DNA of 64,000 bases, from positions 1 to 64,000 of the forward strand of contig QWDQ01000055.1 of the NCBI GenBank assembly GCA_003868215.1. The letters are read 5' to 3'. The position numbers and the translations under genes are program-made. The notes under the pieces were generated by a model that made no database searches, had not been told where the DNA came from, and saw only the letters and a program-made list of their open reading frames with translations. The stretch comes from Pseudophaeomoniella oleicola. Taxonomy: Eukaryota > Ascomycota > Eurotiomycetes > Phaeomoniellales > Phaeomoniellaceae. Shown one piece after another: positions 11,301 to 23,075 of this stretch (positions are counted from its first letter, which is position 1; every line of letters starts with the position of its first letter).

Positions 11301-13891
11301 ACCCTCATTCCCCTCAGAGCCTCACAATTATGAGAAAGATCTCGAAAGCAAAAGAGTCGCAACGAGGATCTCGGCCACATACTCAAGATTATGCAACGAT
11401 TCCTCCTATCGAGTCTAGCTCATCTCCATCTAAATGGACTAGAATTGATTCAACTGCCCCGATTGTCGAGACCAGGGCGACCTCCTGGGCAACCACGCAG
11501 ATCCAGGATGATAAGAAAGCAGCCTCCGCTGTACCTAACGAACCGATAGAGATTGGTGATGACCATGATATAGTCGAGCACGAAATACGAGCCAATGAAG
11601 GTAGACTACCAGTGTCGCCTGAGCGAAATGCTGATAAACAACCCCGCGTGGTTACAATCGCTTTCTCATCACCACTCGTATCTGCTATCGCGTACCAGAA
11701 TGATACAAGTATCTCTGAGGAGCACTCTGAATATGATGCCACCCCGGTTCAACAGCTACCAATATCGAAGCCATCACAGCCGTTGAGGAGCACTTCTCGT
11801 AGAATTTCGACTTCTCATGCCCCCAGAAGGAATTCTCTTGACGTGATGGGGTTTGTCGCTCGTCCGGTGTCGCGAATAGACGAACACGACGAACAAGAAG
11901 AGCGAGAGGAGCATGAGGAGAAAGACCAGGACGAGTATGAACCTCAACGCAGTGTCATTCATGTTCCAGAACCTGGGTCAATGACTCCGATACCAGACAA
12001 TTCACGTTCCAGAATGATGGTACCTGCTGGGAAAGATTCTAGCCTCATCTCTCTAACCCCTCTTTCTGAATTCACGTTCCATCAAACGGATGACCCAATT
12101 CATCTGGAACTCAGTTATGTTGCCCACAGAACACATCCAGCCTCTCTTCAACAAGCTCATGGTCAACTATCCCTTGCAGTTGATGAGATGGTTCGAGCAA
12201 TCACAGACGTAGAACCGTATGAACTATACTGGGATCAAATCAGGAGGCTTGATCTCAGCGGAAAGAAGTTGACCACCGTTCATCGATTCTCCGAGTACTG
12301 CTCCGCGGTTGAAGAGTTGAACGTTGCCGATAATGAGATTGGACAAGTTGGAGGCCTGCCACCGTCTCTACGAACACTCAGCATCCAAAGGAATTGTCTT
12401 TCTGACTTGAGTCCGTGGAATCATTTGCACAATCTGCAATATCTCGACGTATCAGGAAACGATATCGAGACACTGGATGGATTTTCTAGCCTGATCCACT
12501 TACGACAACTGCGGGCCAATGACTGCAACATCCGGAATCTTGACGGGATCCTGGATCTAGATGGTTTACTGAGTTTGAGGTTGAGAGGAAATCAGCTGTC
12601 GAGTGTGGACTTTGAAAGTTCGGAGCTGTAAGTTGAAGGCGCAATGTCCTTATGCACAAATACTAATGTACAAAGGTCTCGTTTGACTCATCTCGACTTG
12701 AGCCATAACAGTCTTACGGCGGTCGAGAATCTTCACTATCTTCCTGCACTCACTCATCTTGATGTCTCGGCAAATCAATTGCAGAAGTTCGAACCCACAC
12801 GCCCTCTTTACAAATTGACTTGTTTGAAACTGTCAAGCAACAAGCTCTCATCACTTGACCTATCTCTATTCCCGTCCCTTCAACTACTCTATCTTGACAA
12901 CAATGCTGTTGAGGTACTTCCGAACATCTCTTCACATTCACATCTCGAGACACTTTCTCTGCGGTCTCAGAGCAACTCGCCTGGCCTGCTCACCTATATC
13001 CTCTCAACTCCTTCCGATATTCGTAACCTCTACATCAGTGCCAATCCGTGTCCTAACGGTGCGCTCTCCTCACCAGCCCCACTTCTCAACCTTCAATACC
13101 TTGACATGGCTTCCTGCGGCGTCTCCTCGCTCGCACCGGATTTCGGATCAAAGGTGCCCAACCTGAGGGTATTAAACCTAAACTTCAACGCCATCAAAGA
13201 CATTACCCCCCTTAAAGCAATAGTCAGGCTTAACAAGTTGCTGGCGGTCGGCAACAGGGTCGAAAGAATGAGACAGACTGTCCAGGTCCTTCGCAGTATC
13301 GGTGGCAGGGGAGCTGCAAGTCTGACTAAGATGGACTTCCGAGGCAATCCCATTGTTCACGGTTTCTACTCTCCTATCGATCTGTGGAGGAAAGACCAGC
13401 GTCAATGGTCGAATCATAGCAGAGGAAGCAGTAAAACTCTAGCTTTGGATGTTATCGAGTCACCAAACTTGGCACAGGAGGGTGATAATGAAGACAATCT
13501 CGATAGAGCCGAGGAAGGGAGACTACAGACTCTTGATCCCTTCGTTCTCTTACCCCAATGCCACGACTCCGATGCAGCATATTTGCACACTCTAGACGAC
13601 AACACCAAATTGAGAAGAACGATCTGGTGGCTCCTCCTGAACGAGAAGTGTCGGGGTCTGAAGCAGATTGACGGATTACCTGTCTCTGAACAAACGCAGA
13701 CGCAAACGCAGGATTCCATCGAAGGCCCGAAGGGAGATGCTGAAATTGAGAGTACCAACAGAAAGGGAGGAGAAGACAACCTGCTTGAGAAATTAAGAGT
13801 CATTGGAGTTTTGAGGGATCGTGGTGGTGCTGCTGTTATTGTTGAAGGGGAAGGGAATGGAAACGAAAAAAGGGTCGCGGTGGAACAGTGA
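8351..13891 (+). CDS. NUD1: Nud1/Cdc11-type septation scaffold with leucine-rich repeats
   Basis: CDS join(8351..12627, 12676..13891), 1,830 aa. Nud1/Cdc11 anchors the mitotic-exit / septation-initiation kinase cascade at the spindle pole body. The N-terminus MAQPWLDGLSDDW matches the conserved opening box of filamentous-fungal Cdc11. A long disordered Ser/Glu-rich region follows to about residue 1280. Leucine-rich repeats run from IRRLDLSGKKLTTV (about 1295) to about 1650, ending with a cap and a hydrophobic WWLLLNEKCRGL segment. The 48-nt intron lies inside the LRR array (donor GTAAGT, TACTAAT branch, CAAAG acceptor) and restores ...SSELSRLTHLDLS. The start is the first in-frame ATG. No other septation gene is adjacent, although a kinesin and TAO3 lie further along. 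Confidence 0.9.
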
Positions 13892-14663
13892 AAATCCGGT
13901 GTCGGGCTTTTGGGGACATGTACAAGCGCTGTCACTGTCCTGTCTTGTCTTGTTATATTACATTGATTGTGGTGTCTTTTCAGGGGTGTTCTGTTCTGTT
14001 CTGTTTTGTTTTGTCTGTCTGTCTGTGTCTCAAAGGGAAAAGGGAAAAGGGATTGTACCACGTAGTAAGTCAGTAAGTTGGGCAATGAGAATGAAGAATG
14101 AGAATGAGATATGAGGGATAGGCTACATTCTACTTCCTACTTCCTACTTCCTACTTTCTTCTTCTTTCGTTGTGATGTGATGTGATGTAATAAATAAGCC
14201 CTTTTTTTTTGTTCTCGAGATTGTGATTAAGATATATGGAAGGGACCTTAACTACCTAGGTTCCTAGGTAGGTCAGGTAGGTATCTATCTACTTGATGAT
14301 GAATCTAGGTGATTAATTGATATTAACAATGGCCAGTAAAAAAAAAAAAAAAGGAGAAAAAAAAAGGGGGTATCTTATTTTGTATATAAAAACAGCTAAT
14401 TTCCATTTCCATTTCCATTCCAATTCCAATTCAAACAGTCCAGCCCAGTCCAGCCCAAGCCCAAGCCCATGTCATGACATCCGAGTAGAGAAAGAAAGAA
14501 GAGACAACAACAAGTTTTAAGCAAAACTGAGAGATATCGCTGTCAAGAGAAAAGAAAAAGAAAGGGTTATCCCCTGAAGAAACTCGTAATCACCACGCGT
14601 GTTCATTTGTCAAGATCCCATTGTTCCCTCTCCTTTGGCTGATCAGAAACTTGATGATACGTT
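13892..14663. repeat. Convergent 3' spacer made of short tandem repeats
   Basis: This spacer lies between the 3' ends of NUD1 (+) and the AT-hook gene (-). It is a patchwork of microsatellites: a GTTCT/GTTTT/GTCT run at about 13988-14030, CTACTTC units at about 14129-14157, GATGT units at about 14171-14189, a CCTAGG-rich block at 14253-14285, an A-run at about 14338-14369, CATTTC then CAATTC units at about 14402-14432, and CAGCC/AAGCC units at 14440-14468. No coding signal is seen. Confidence 0.7.
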
Positions 14664-17165
14664 CTACCTCTTCACTCTCGTCAACAGGCTTGGGATTCTC
14701 GCTCGCTTGCTCAAACCGACTCTGAACTTGACTCTGGGGCCTGATGGATTGATCGGGGAATGTTGGGTGACGGGACCTTTGGAAGATGAGTTTGGGTCTT
14801 GTTTCGGAGGGGAGGTGCCTGTTGTGGGTGTATCATCAGAGTCCTTTGTTGACAATCCTGTCGTGGGAGTGTTGGTGGTGTCTTTGACGGCGGGAGATTT
14901 TGCAGCGGATTTGACAGGAGATGGAGTCGAAGGTTGATCTTTGTTTTGTTCATCCTCGAACTGATTGGTCTGAATTTCTGCTTGTTGAATACTGGTCTTT
15001 TCTAGCGAAGCAAGAGGGGTTGACGTATTTGTGGTCTTTTCCTTGAGTGGAGGACGACCACGCCTTTTGACAGGAACAGGTTCATCATCGTCATCACTGG
15101 CAGCAATAGTGTGCGTATTCATTTCTTCATCATAAATGCTTATGCTTTCTTCCTGTTCTTCGACACGTTCAGCAGCTTCAACCGCTTTTTTTGGCTTTCT
15201 CCCTCTCTTCTTGGGTGGGGGCTTCGACACCTCCACTTCTACTGAGTCTTCGTTCACATCTGACCTTGTTTCAATCGGTATACGAACCTCAACACTGATG
15301 GATCTCTGATTCAAATCGGCATGCGTCGAATCTTCACCACCAGAAGTGTCTACTGAAATCTTGCTGACTTCCGTCTCTTCCTTCTCTTCCTTCTCTTCCT
15401 TCGTACTTGACTCTCTCTTGTTTCTCGGATCATCCGGGAGTTGCATTTTGACCTTAACTGGTTGTTCGTCCATATAGATCACATCTTGATCCTCATCACT
15501 CAACATGGGTTCGCCCTTGAAAGCAACTGCGGATGTCTTGGCACGTTTGACCTTCGCCTTTCGACCTGATTTCTTGGAGCTCTTCTTTGGTGGCGGTGGG
15601 AGCATCGTGCCATCGTCAGTAGCAGGCAATATAGCTTGTGATCCGTCATCGATGTTGGATGATGTTTTGTCTAAATCAGTGTCAGGTAGTCTAGAGCCTG
15701 TGCCCCGACCATAACGACTTGGCCTTGGCTTGTAATTCTCTTTTGGTAACCCTATAAGTGCTTCGTCGCTGAGATGAAGCTCACTGCTAGGATTCTTTGT
15801 TGGGGAGCTGTCAGCTAGGTCTTGTGCGTGGATTGCGTCACCATGCAATACATCGTCCTCGTCATCAGAAAGGACAATTTTCGCCTTAGGCTTTCGGCCG
15901 CGCTTCTTGGGTTCTGTAATGGTTTCAGAAATTCTCGTTGCTTTAGATCGCGCATCATCAATGCTGATTTCCTCGCCTGCTGATGTGGGGTGGTCTGCAA
16001 GGGAAGCAGTACTCCTCTGTCGCTTCCGTTTCTGCACAGGGGATGAGTGCAACGGAACATCCATCGATTCCGGTGATACAACTTTCTCCCCACTGTCAAA
16101 CGCATCTCCCGTAACAGCATCTTCTGTAGCAGTGTCCATTTGTTCACCCTGTGTAGGAACCTCTCCAGGGGCGCTACTGGACCCTGGAAGGCTAGGAAAG
16201 GGCTCTGTGCTCGATGTGCCGTGGAATGACTTGAATATCTCTGCAATTTTGTTGGCTTGTTCTGCGGATTCGGTTGCTGAAGTTTCAGTTGCAAAAGGAT
16301 TGAAGTTCGGGTCTGTGATTGTGATGGACTGATACCCACCCACAGAACTCCTGATTGCTCTTACTGTGGAAATATCATGAGCAGAATACGTAGCATTTGC
16401 GAGCAACGTATTAGCTGCCACTCCGTCATGAACTCCTCTCCCAGAAACTGACGTAATCTCATGTGGTGGGCTTCTCTCGATTGGGATTCTCGATGGGTCA
16501 ACAAAGGCTGAAGCGTCCTCGTGGTTTGGTTTCGGACTTTTGCTGGCCAGGGAAATTGATGACTCCAGAGCCCACCCGTTAGATGTCGACCTGTTTCTGT
16601 CTGTGTACGTTCTTTTGGCCTTTTTCCGGTGACCGTCTGATCTATCCGACCGTTGGCTGAGATCTTCAAAATCTGTTGTCCTTGCTCTTTTCAGCTTGGC
16701 AGCTGATGGCGCCCCTACCTCCGTGGTTCCATCTAATTGGGCCAATGAACCGGTGAATTTGGCGGAATCATGTTGCTCGGAGAATATTCCTTGCATTTGC
16801 ACAATATCTCGCCGCACTCGATCGGTAGAGCCAGTACTCCTTGCCGGTCCATTATCCTCAGTCGGGCGTGTATTATCTTCAAACGTATCTGCGAACGTTG
16901 AGAATGGTTGTGTTGGGCTGGCCATTAACACATTTTGCTGCGACTGGTCGTGATGTCGAGATTGCGAATTGTCAATGCCGTTATAGCTTTGACTCTGACT
17001 CAAGAATTGATCAAAATTGATCTCATCTTCAGGCATCGGTAGACGTGGAGGATCGATCTCATGCGATAGTTGTAATTGCTGTTGCTCTGGTATAGGACTC
17101 GGGACTGGCGCAGCACCTTCCAATTCATCTTCGTCATCCGAATCTGCGATTTCGCGGGGTGCCAT
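14664..17165 (-). CDS. AT-hook DNA-binding protein, chromatin-associated
   Basis: Single exon, 833 aa, starting MAPREIADSDDEDE. Four basic AT-hook or hook-like motifs are visible: KKRGRKPKAK near residue 418, a Lys/Arg-rich hook-like segment near 528, PKKRGRKPKKA near 647 and KRRGRPPLKE near 697. These contact the minor groove of AT-rich DNA. The rest is acidic, Ser/Thr-rich and likely disordered. The last 25 residues (VKFRVGLSKRARIPSLL...) form a compact basic tail that looks conserved in fungal AT-hook proteins. A nuclear architectural or transcription role is inferred from the hooks. No enzyme domain is visible, so I give no gene name. It is convergent with NUD1 and co-directional with the kinesin gene upstream. 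Confidence 0.85.
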   Translation of the reverse strand: MAPREIADSDDEDELEGAAPVPSPIPEQQQLQLSHEIDPPRLPMPEDEINFDQFLSQSQSYNGIDNSQSRHHDQSQQNVLMASPTQPFSTFADTFEDNTRPTEDNGPARSTGSTDRVRRDIVQMQGIFSEQHDSAKFTGSLAQLDGTTEVGAPSAAKLKRARTTDFEDLSQRSDRSDGHRKKAKRTYTDRNRSTSNGWALESSISLASKSPKPNHEDASAFVDPSRIPIERSPPHEITSVSGRGVHDGVAANTLLANATYSAHDISTVRAIRSSVGGYQSITITDPNFNPFATETSATESAEQANKIAEIFKSFHGTSSTEPFPSLPGSSSAPGEVPTQGEQMDTATEDAVTGDAFDSGEKVVSPESMDVPLHSSPVQKRKRQRSTASLADHPTSAGEEISIDDARSKATRISETITEPKKRGRKPKAKIVLSDDEDDVLHGDAIHAQDLADSSPTKNPSSELHLSDEALIGLPKENYKPRPSRYGRGTGSRLPDTDLDKTSSNIDDGSQAILPATDDGTMLPPPPKKSSKKSGRKAKVKRAKTSAVAFKGEPMLSDEDQDVIYMDEQPVKVKMQLPDDPRNKRESSTKEEKEEKEETEVSKISVDTSGGEDSTHADLNQRSISVEVRIPIETRSDVNEDSVEVEVSKPPPKKRGRKPKKAVEAAERVEEQEESISIYDEEMNTHTIAASDDDDEPVPVKRRGRPPLKEKTTNTSTPLASLEKTSIQQAEIQTNQFEDEQNKDQPSTPSPVKSAAKSPAVKDTTNTPTTGLSTKDSDDTPTTGTSPPKQDPNSSSKGPVTQHSPINPSGPRVKFRVGLSKRARIPSLLTRVKR

Positions 17166-17758
17166 TGGTGCGACCTCTGACTCCGTTCCCAGCTCAACTC
17201 TTACTACGACCTTGGTTTAGGCCTGAGAATACCTATCATATTCAGGTCTTTCCGCTGCACTATCAGGCATCTACAATTGCCTTCATGCGCACTGTTTTGG
17301 TGTTGCGCCTCGCATCATCAACATTTCTCGAGTCATGTGGGGAAGGATGCACGCGTCGATCAGATTGACGCGTTAAGTTGCACAGTGCATCAACCCCACA
17401 TCAGATATCAGTTCGATCGATGGGGATCAGGACAACATCTAAGTTAGAGCGACTTCAGAAGATGAATGTACAATACAAGACTATCATTACTTTTGGAAAA
17501 AAGAACTTTCTGCTATGAACACAACACTGAAGTCATAAATAAAAAAAGAGGGGGGGGGAGACCGGTTTTCCCTTCACCCAACTATTCGCTCGCATCAACG
17601 ATATATGCTGCTGGCTAAGATTTGCGGTCTCAAAGAAGTCAATCAAAGACGTAATGTATCGGGGGACTGAATGCATCGTCACGGCGTGAAGCCCATGCGA
17701 AAATAATGTCAGACAACGCCATCATGAAACAACATGCCACGCTCAAAAACATCGACAC
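17166..17758. other. Intergenic between AT-hook gene and kinesin gene
   Basis: Promoter region of the AT-hook gene plus the kinesin 3' end (both on the minus strand). An A-run followed by a G-run lies at about 17539-17560. I see no coding potential or structured RNA. Confidence 0.5.
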
Positions 17759-20700
17759 CTAGAAGCAATTCAAACCACTCTTCTTCTTTTTCTTACTCAA
17801 AGCTTGCATACGCTCCTCCAGATGAGCACGAGCAGCCTCGGCCTCTCTTCTCTTGTCACGTTCTTCCTCAACTTGTTGAACGCTCAAACGCTGTGTCTTT
17901 TGTTCGCGTCGAAGTTGTTGAAGCTCTTCTTCAGCTGACCAAGCCTTCTTCTTCCAAGTCTCCATGTCTGCACGAACCTTGTTTGACTGAGTCTCAAGAT
18001 CAACAAGAGCTTCTTCAAGAGTCGCAGTGAGTTGCTTCTCGGCATGAAGATGTTTCTCAATTGTACGTATCCGAGCTTCTTGGTCCTCGATCAATTGTGC
18101 TTGATGCTGATGGACGCTGGAGATATCCTTGGAAGTGTGGCGTGATTGTGGTGGTGATGCTGAAGCATTGCTCGGTGAACCGTTGGCAGCTTGAGCAATG
18201 GAAGGTAGTGGCGGAAGTGGAATAGCTGGTGGTGGTGATGGGAGTGAAGCCACGGAGGCAGATTTCCTCAAGTTGGAGGTCAAAGAGTTGGAGCGCGCAG
18301 GATCGACTGGAGGGGACTGGGGACGAGACTATGTCCGACATTAGTATATCAGTCAGAATTTTAGCGGTTACACTCACCGAAACGTGCTCAATGCGAGTCT
18401 TGTATTCCTCAAGTTCCTTTTCCAGGACACTGACTCGTTTGTTGGCAATGTCAAGAGCTTGGGTGCCTTGTTCTTGCATAACCGAAAGTCTATTGTGATG
18501 CTGATCGAAGCTGCTCTCGATCTGTTGTTCTAACTCTTCAATGATGCGAGCGCTGTTCTGCTTCTCTGTTGTGAGACTCTCAATGGTAGTATCGCGCTTT
18601 TTCAGGAGGGTTTCCTTTTCGCGGATCGTCTCTTCATGTACCGCCACGTCCTCAGCGAGACTACGAATGCGTTCCTTGTACTCAGCCACCTGGCCGGAGT
18701 GCTCAGATATCTGCTTCTCAAGTTCAGCACGATCGCCATGATTGTTTTCCAATTGTCGGGAAAGTTCGACATTCTGTGCTGCCAAGACAGTGTGCATTTC
18801 TACCGCTTGCTGCTTGGACTTCATCAGTTGAGAGATGAGACTCGACACATTATCCCCGGTGACTGATTCTCCAAGAATCTCTGACAGCTTATCAAGCAAA
18901 GTCTGGTGTTCTCTGTGGCTGTTTTCCAACTGTTCTCTCAGGACGGTAAGTTGTTGTTCTGACTGGAGGTCCAGCTCTTTGATTTTGTTGTCATGCTGGG
19001 CAATAAGTTCCCTCAACGTGTCTTCATGCTCGGTCTTAGCACTCTCAACTGCAAGCTGAAGCTCAGCAACCTTTTTCTCATGGGACCCGTGAGCGCTCTC
19101 GAGAGCAAGCTTGTGAGTCTCGACCGCTGACTTGTGTTCTTCGATTTCCTTCATCAGCTCATCAATGCGCTCGTTGGATTCTCTTTCCTTAGCTTCCGCG
19201 TTTCGAGAGTTTTCGAGAAGCAATTGTTCCGTAGCCGCATGCTGCTGTTCAAGTTCAGCGACCCTCGATTCGTGTGATGCAACTGTTGCTGCGTGGCCGT
19301 CTATTTCTTGCTTGAGTTTGTCAACTAGCTCTTGATGCTTGGCTCTCTCATTGTCCATGGCATCCAGCGAAGTAGTTTCACTGGCAGATGACCGTGCCCG
19401 CATAGTCTCCATTGCCGCCGTCAGTGCTTCGAGCTCAGCAATGGATGTGGCCAGTTTCTTCTCGGTGACATCCCTCTCTTCAACAGCAGCGGCATGCTGT
19501 GTTTTGACCGATTCAAGCTCGGCTTGCAGATGCTTTTCCTTGGCAGCATGATCCTCATGTATCTGGTGCATCTCGGTCTCACTCCTCCTGAGCTGATCTT
19601 GCATTTGACCGACAAGAGAAATGTCGAGAGGAGACGATGCTTTCATACTGTTACGCTCACGAGTAAGGCCTGTAATCATTGCCGCCTTCTGTTCCATTTC
19701 TTTCTTGACGCTCTTGTTCTCTGCTTCGAGTGCTTGGATTCTTTCCATTCGAGAATGAAGTTCATGCATAGTGGTGTTGATGTGTACCTCAACCGACTGC
19801 ATAGTATCGGGTCTAGTCTCGAACTCCTCCACGGCGATGTTCCGCAGGGAAGCCAGTGACCGGTGAGCTCTGTCGACAGTTACCATACTCTGCGAAGTTT
19901 GACGTCGGATCACATGCGGTGGTTCTCGTGGTGAACTTGGAGATTGGAACTTCGTCTTCTGTACTTCGGCTCTGAGATCTTCCACAGCCGAGAGCGTCTC
20001 TTGATGCTCCGCTTGTAGTTGCGCATATTGTTGGGTGACCAAGTTCATCCCTTCCTCATGCTCGGCCAGCAATGTCGTCAGACGCGTGATCTCATTATCC
20101 CTATCATCACTGGAAGATCGAGCAGTAGTCTGCTCGCCTGATTCGATATCTCCCGAGTAATCCCTCTGTGCTTGAGGATTTTCCGAAGCTACTGGTGACA
20201 TTGGCGGCTCCCCAGCCAATGACAGTTCCGAGGACAATGATCGCGAGGTTGAAACCTGGACTCCACCTTTCAGCTCGTGCACCCTTGGATCTTCCAAAAA
20301 GGATTGTGGTCTGGACTTTGTTGGCGATGCGATGTCACTTGGCGGAGCAGGATGCTTTGCTTCATCAACGGCATCCTGGAGCTCTGCCAGTGTTCTGAGT
20401 GCTTCTTGATATTTAGCTGAAAGCAGATCAAAGTCATTGAGAGTCGAGTCATGTTCAAGTCGCAGATCGAATAATTCTTGTGTAACATTTTCGAGCTTTT
20501 CCGCGACAAACTTGGATTGAGCTGGACTCTCTGGCGTTCCATTGTGAAGGGCAGTAAGATTCTGCGACGGTTTTCTGATAAGTATGGGCTCCACCTTCTG
20601 AATCTCCTCGAGTCCGTCATCTGACATTTCGACGGGTCCAGAAACCTGTGCAGCGCCATCAGCCTGATCTTCCGCCAGTTCTTCATCAGTCTCCTCGGGA

Positions 20701-23075
20701 ATAGCGGTCTCGGTGGCGAGTTTGAGTTCTTCATCCGGCTTTTGCAACTCGCCATTTTCCACGTGTTCATCCTGTTGGGCTACACTTTGTGGTGACTTTG
20801 GTTCAGCAGATTTGCGACCGTTCTGTTGAATATGATCCAGTTCGTACAAGAGGTTATCAAGCTTTCCGAGACTACGCTGACGCTCGACGACGTGTTCGAG
20901 CCGTTCAACTTCGCGTTGCATCAGTTCAATGTCCTGGTCAGCCTCTGCCAATCGTTCTTCCAGCGTGGAAATGTAGTCTTCGGAATTGCCCTCATTCTCT
21001 CGTAGCCTCGCAATCTCCTTCCGGAGCTCCATGACTAGAGCAGAGCTTCTCTCTTCTCCATTGCTTTGACCATCGAGTTTTGCTTCTAATTCGTGCAAGT
21101 AGGTCTCGGTGTTCGTCTCCCGATCCAGCAGTTTCTGAAGCCTTGCATGCAACTGTTGGTTCAATGTCTCGGAATAAGCGCACTTGGTTTCCTTCTCAAG
21201 TAGACTACTCTCAGTGGTCGCCAGAGCCGCTCTGGTAGTGGACAAATTCGTTTCTAGAGCTTGGATTGTCTTCTCATACTCGAGTACCATCGATTCGATT
21301 TGCTGTTGATTCGCTTGGGAACGCTTCAGGCGATCAATCGCGCTTTCGCCAGTAATGTTGTGAGCTTCAAGCGATGAGTCGCCGCTATGAGCAAGTTCAG
21401 CGATCAGCTTAGCATGTCGCTGACTCAAGGCGTTGTAGCTTTCATGCACGTCTAACAAGTTACTTTGGAGTTCGATCTCACGTTCATTTTGTCGTTCCGA
21501 CCTCTCAGCCACCGGCGGCCTCCTATCGCCACCCTCGGTGTTTCGTAGCTGCTGCCTTAAGAATGCCACTTCGGCCTTCAATCGGTCGATCACGGCTTGC
21601 TTATCGCTTTCATCTGAAACTTGTTGTAGGCGAGGCTTGCTCTGGATGGCTCGGGCTCTCTGCGCGTATTGGACCGTGTTCAGGGTTTCACTCAAGTGGA
21701 ATTCAGCTGGGGTCACACAGGCGATCATGTATGTGATGGCATTACCCCCCAAAGAATCCTGCAGCAATCGAGTAAGCCTCGAGTCTCTGTACGAGACATG
21801 TGAGCCTGCTTGCCGAGATGACAGTTGCGAGATCACCTTGCCAAGGCTAGCCAGCCCTGCATTGATCGAAATCCCTTCTTTGGCACGTTCGCCGGAAGCG
21901 CCGGTATTCTTAAGCCGCTCACTGCCAGCAAGATCGACGAAGTGAAGCTTGCTATCGAAGGTGACAATCTGTTGACTCCCGGACATGGCCTCGATCGGTA
22001 CTGAGAATCGCTTTTCTTTCGCAGAGGTTGCTGTTTGGGCGGATTTCTGCTGTACGAGATTCAGACTGAACACAGCATGAGATCGTGATGACTTGGCGTT
22101 TATGGCAGTCGCGTCCGTCTGTCGTATGGATGACCCGAAGTTCAATGCTCCAAGAAGGTCCTCAATCGTATTGATGTTGACTTGGTGTAAACCAGTCAGA
22201 AGAATTCGACCTTTCGGGTCTTCTCGAATGGTAACGGTGGCCCGTTCGTGCGGTGGTGTGGACTCCGGAAGTAAAAGATCACGAAGCTGTTCATTGTAGA
22301 TCTCGACGTACGTGGCTTTCAGTTGCCAATCCTTCTGAGACAAATTTTGCAGCGTGTGATTCAGGGATGCCGTAGAGTATCTGGTTGGGGTCCTGATACC
22401 AGAAGCAGGGCGATGGGAGGTGGATTGGGGGTTCAATTTCTCGAAGAGATAGGCGGCGGCTCTGGGTATTACACCTGCAATGCGACTTGTCAATACGCGA
22501 CCCAGAAAAAGGTTCCGTTAAGCTTACCCATGTTCCGTATGTCACTCTGTTCCGAGGGCCCTGATGTTCCCATGGTGAACGATTTTCCCGCGCCTGATTG
22601 ACCATAGGCCAGAATCGAAACATTGTATCCTTGCACGAATGAATTGACACTCTCCTGGAGGTAGTCCCAAATTCCTTCCTGTGTCACATCTGGATCAAAC
22701 ACACGGTCAAAGACGAATAGCTTGCGGCCTTGAGATACATCGATTGCCAGACTGGTCGGACTGGTGACATGAACCATGGATTTCTGGAATCGTTGCGGTA
22801 TCAACTCGAAGCCCGGATCGGTCGATTTTAGCGGAGGTCGTACACGAACCGCTGTAGTCTTGGTTAGCTTGCGACCTTTTCCCCTGAGCCTCGACGTAAT
22901 CTCTCGACTTACCAACTTTGACGGCGGTCTTACTGTCATCGTCTGACAAGCGACTGCTTCCTCCCTGCTTATTACTCGTCAAACTCATCCGACTGTTACT
23001 TCTCGGTGGGCGCATCGCCGCACTCTGGGGTCGTTTCGGTATGCCCTCTGGCGAACCTGGCGGAGAGGACATCAT
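17759..23075 (-). CDS. Kinesin-4-like N-terminal motor protein
   Basis: CDS complement(join(17759..18328, 18378..22474, 22528..22851, 22913..23075)), 1,717 aa. A plus-end-type microtubule motor with an N-terminal head. The P-loop GQSGAGKS is at residues 138-145, switch I SSRSH near 291-295 and switch II DLAGSER near 343. Very long coiled coils fill roughly 440-1550 and a short basic tail ends KKKKKSGLNCF. Introns are 61, 53 and 49 nt with CTAAC/CTAAT-type branch sites. The first joins ...KTAVKV to AVRVRPPL, the expected motor opening. The head and long coiled coil resemble kinesin-4 (KIF4/KIF21) and its filamentous-fungal relatives. The subfamily call rests on memory of the alignment, so kinesin identity is near certain and the class is likely. 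Confidence 0.9.

Noticed and set aside
13414-14085. 223-codon minus-strand frame at the NUD1 3' end
   Set aside because: It overlaps NUD1 coding sequence and the tandem-repeat spacer; the repeats alone explain its openness.
22490-22939. Kinesin start at ATG 22939 as the main start
   Set aside because: The spliced form from 23075 gives ...KTAVKVAVRVRPPL, which matches the family opening, and the intron has a good branch and splice sites. The alternative is kept only as a finding.
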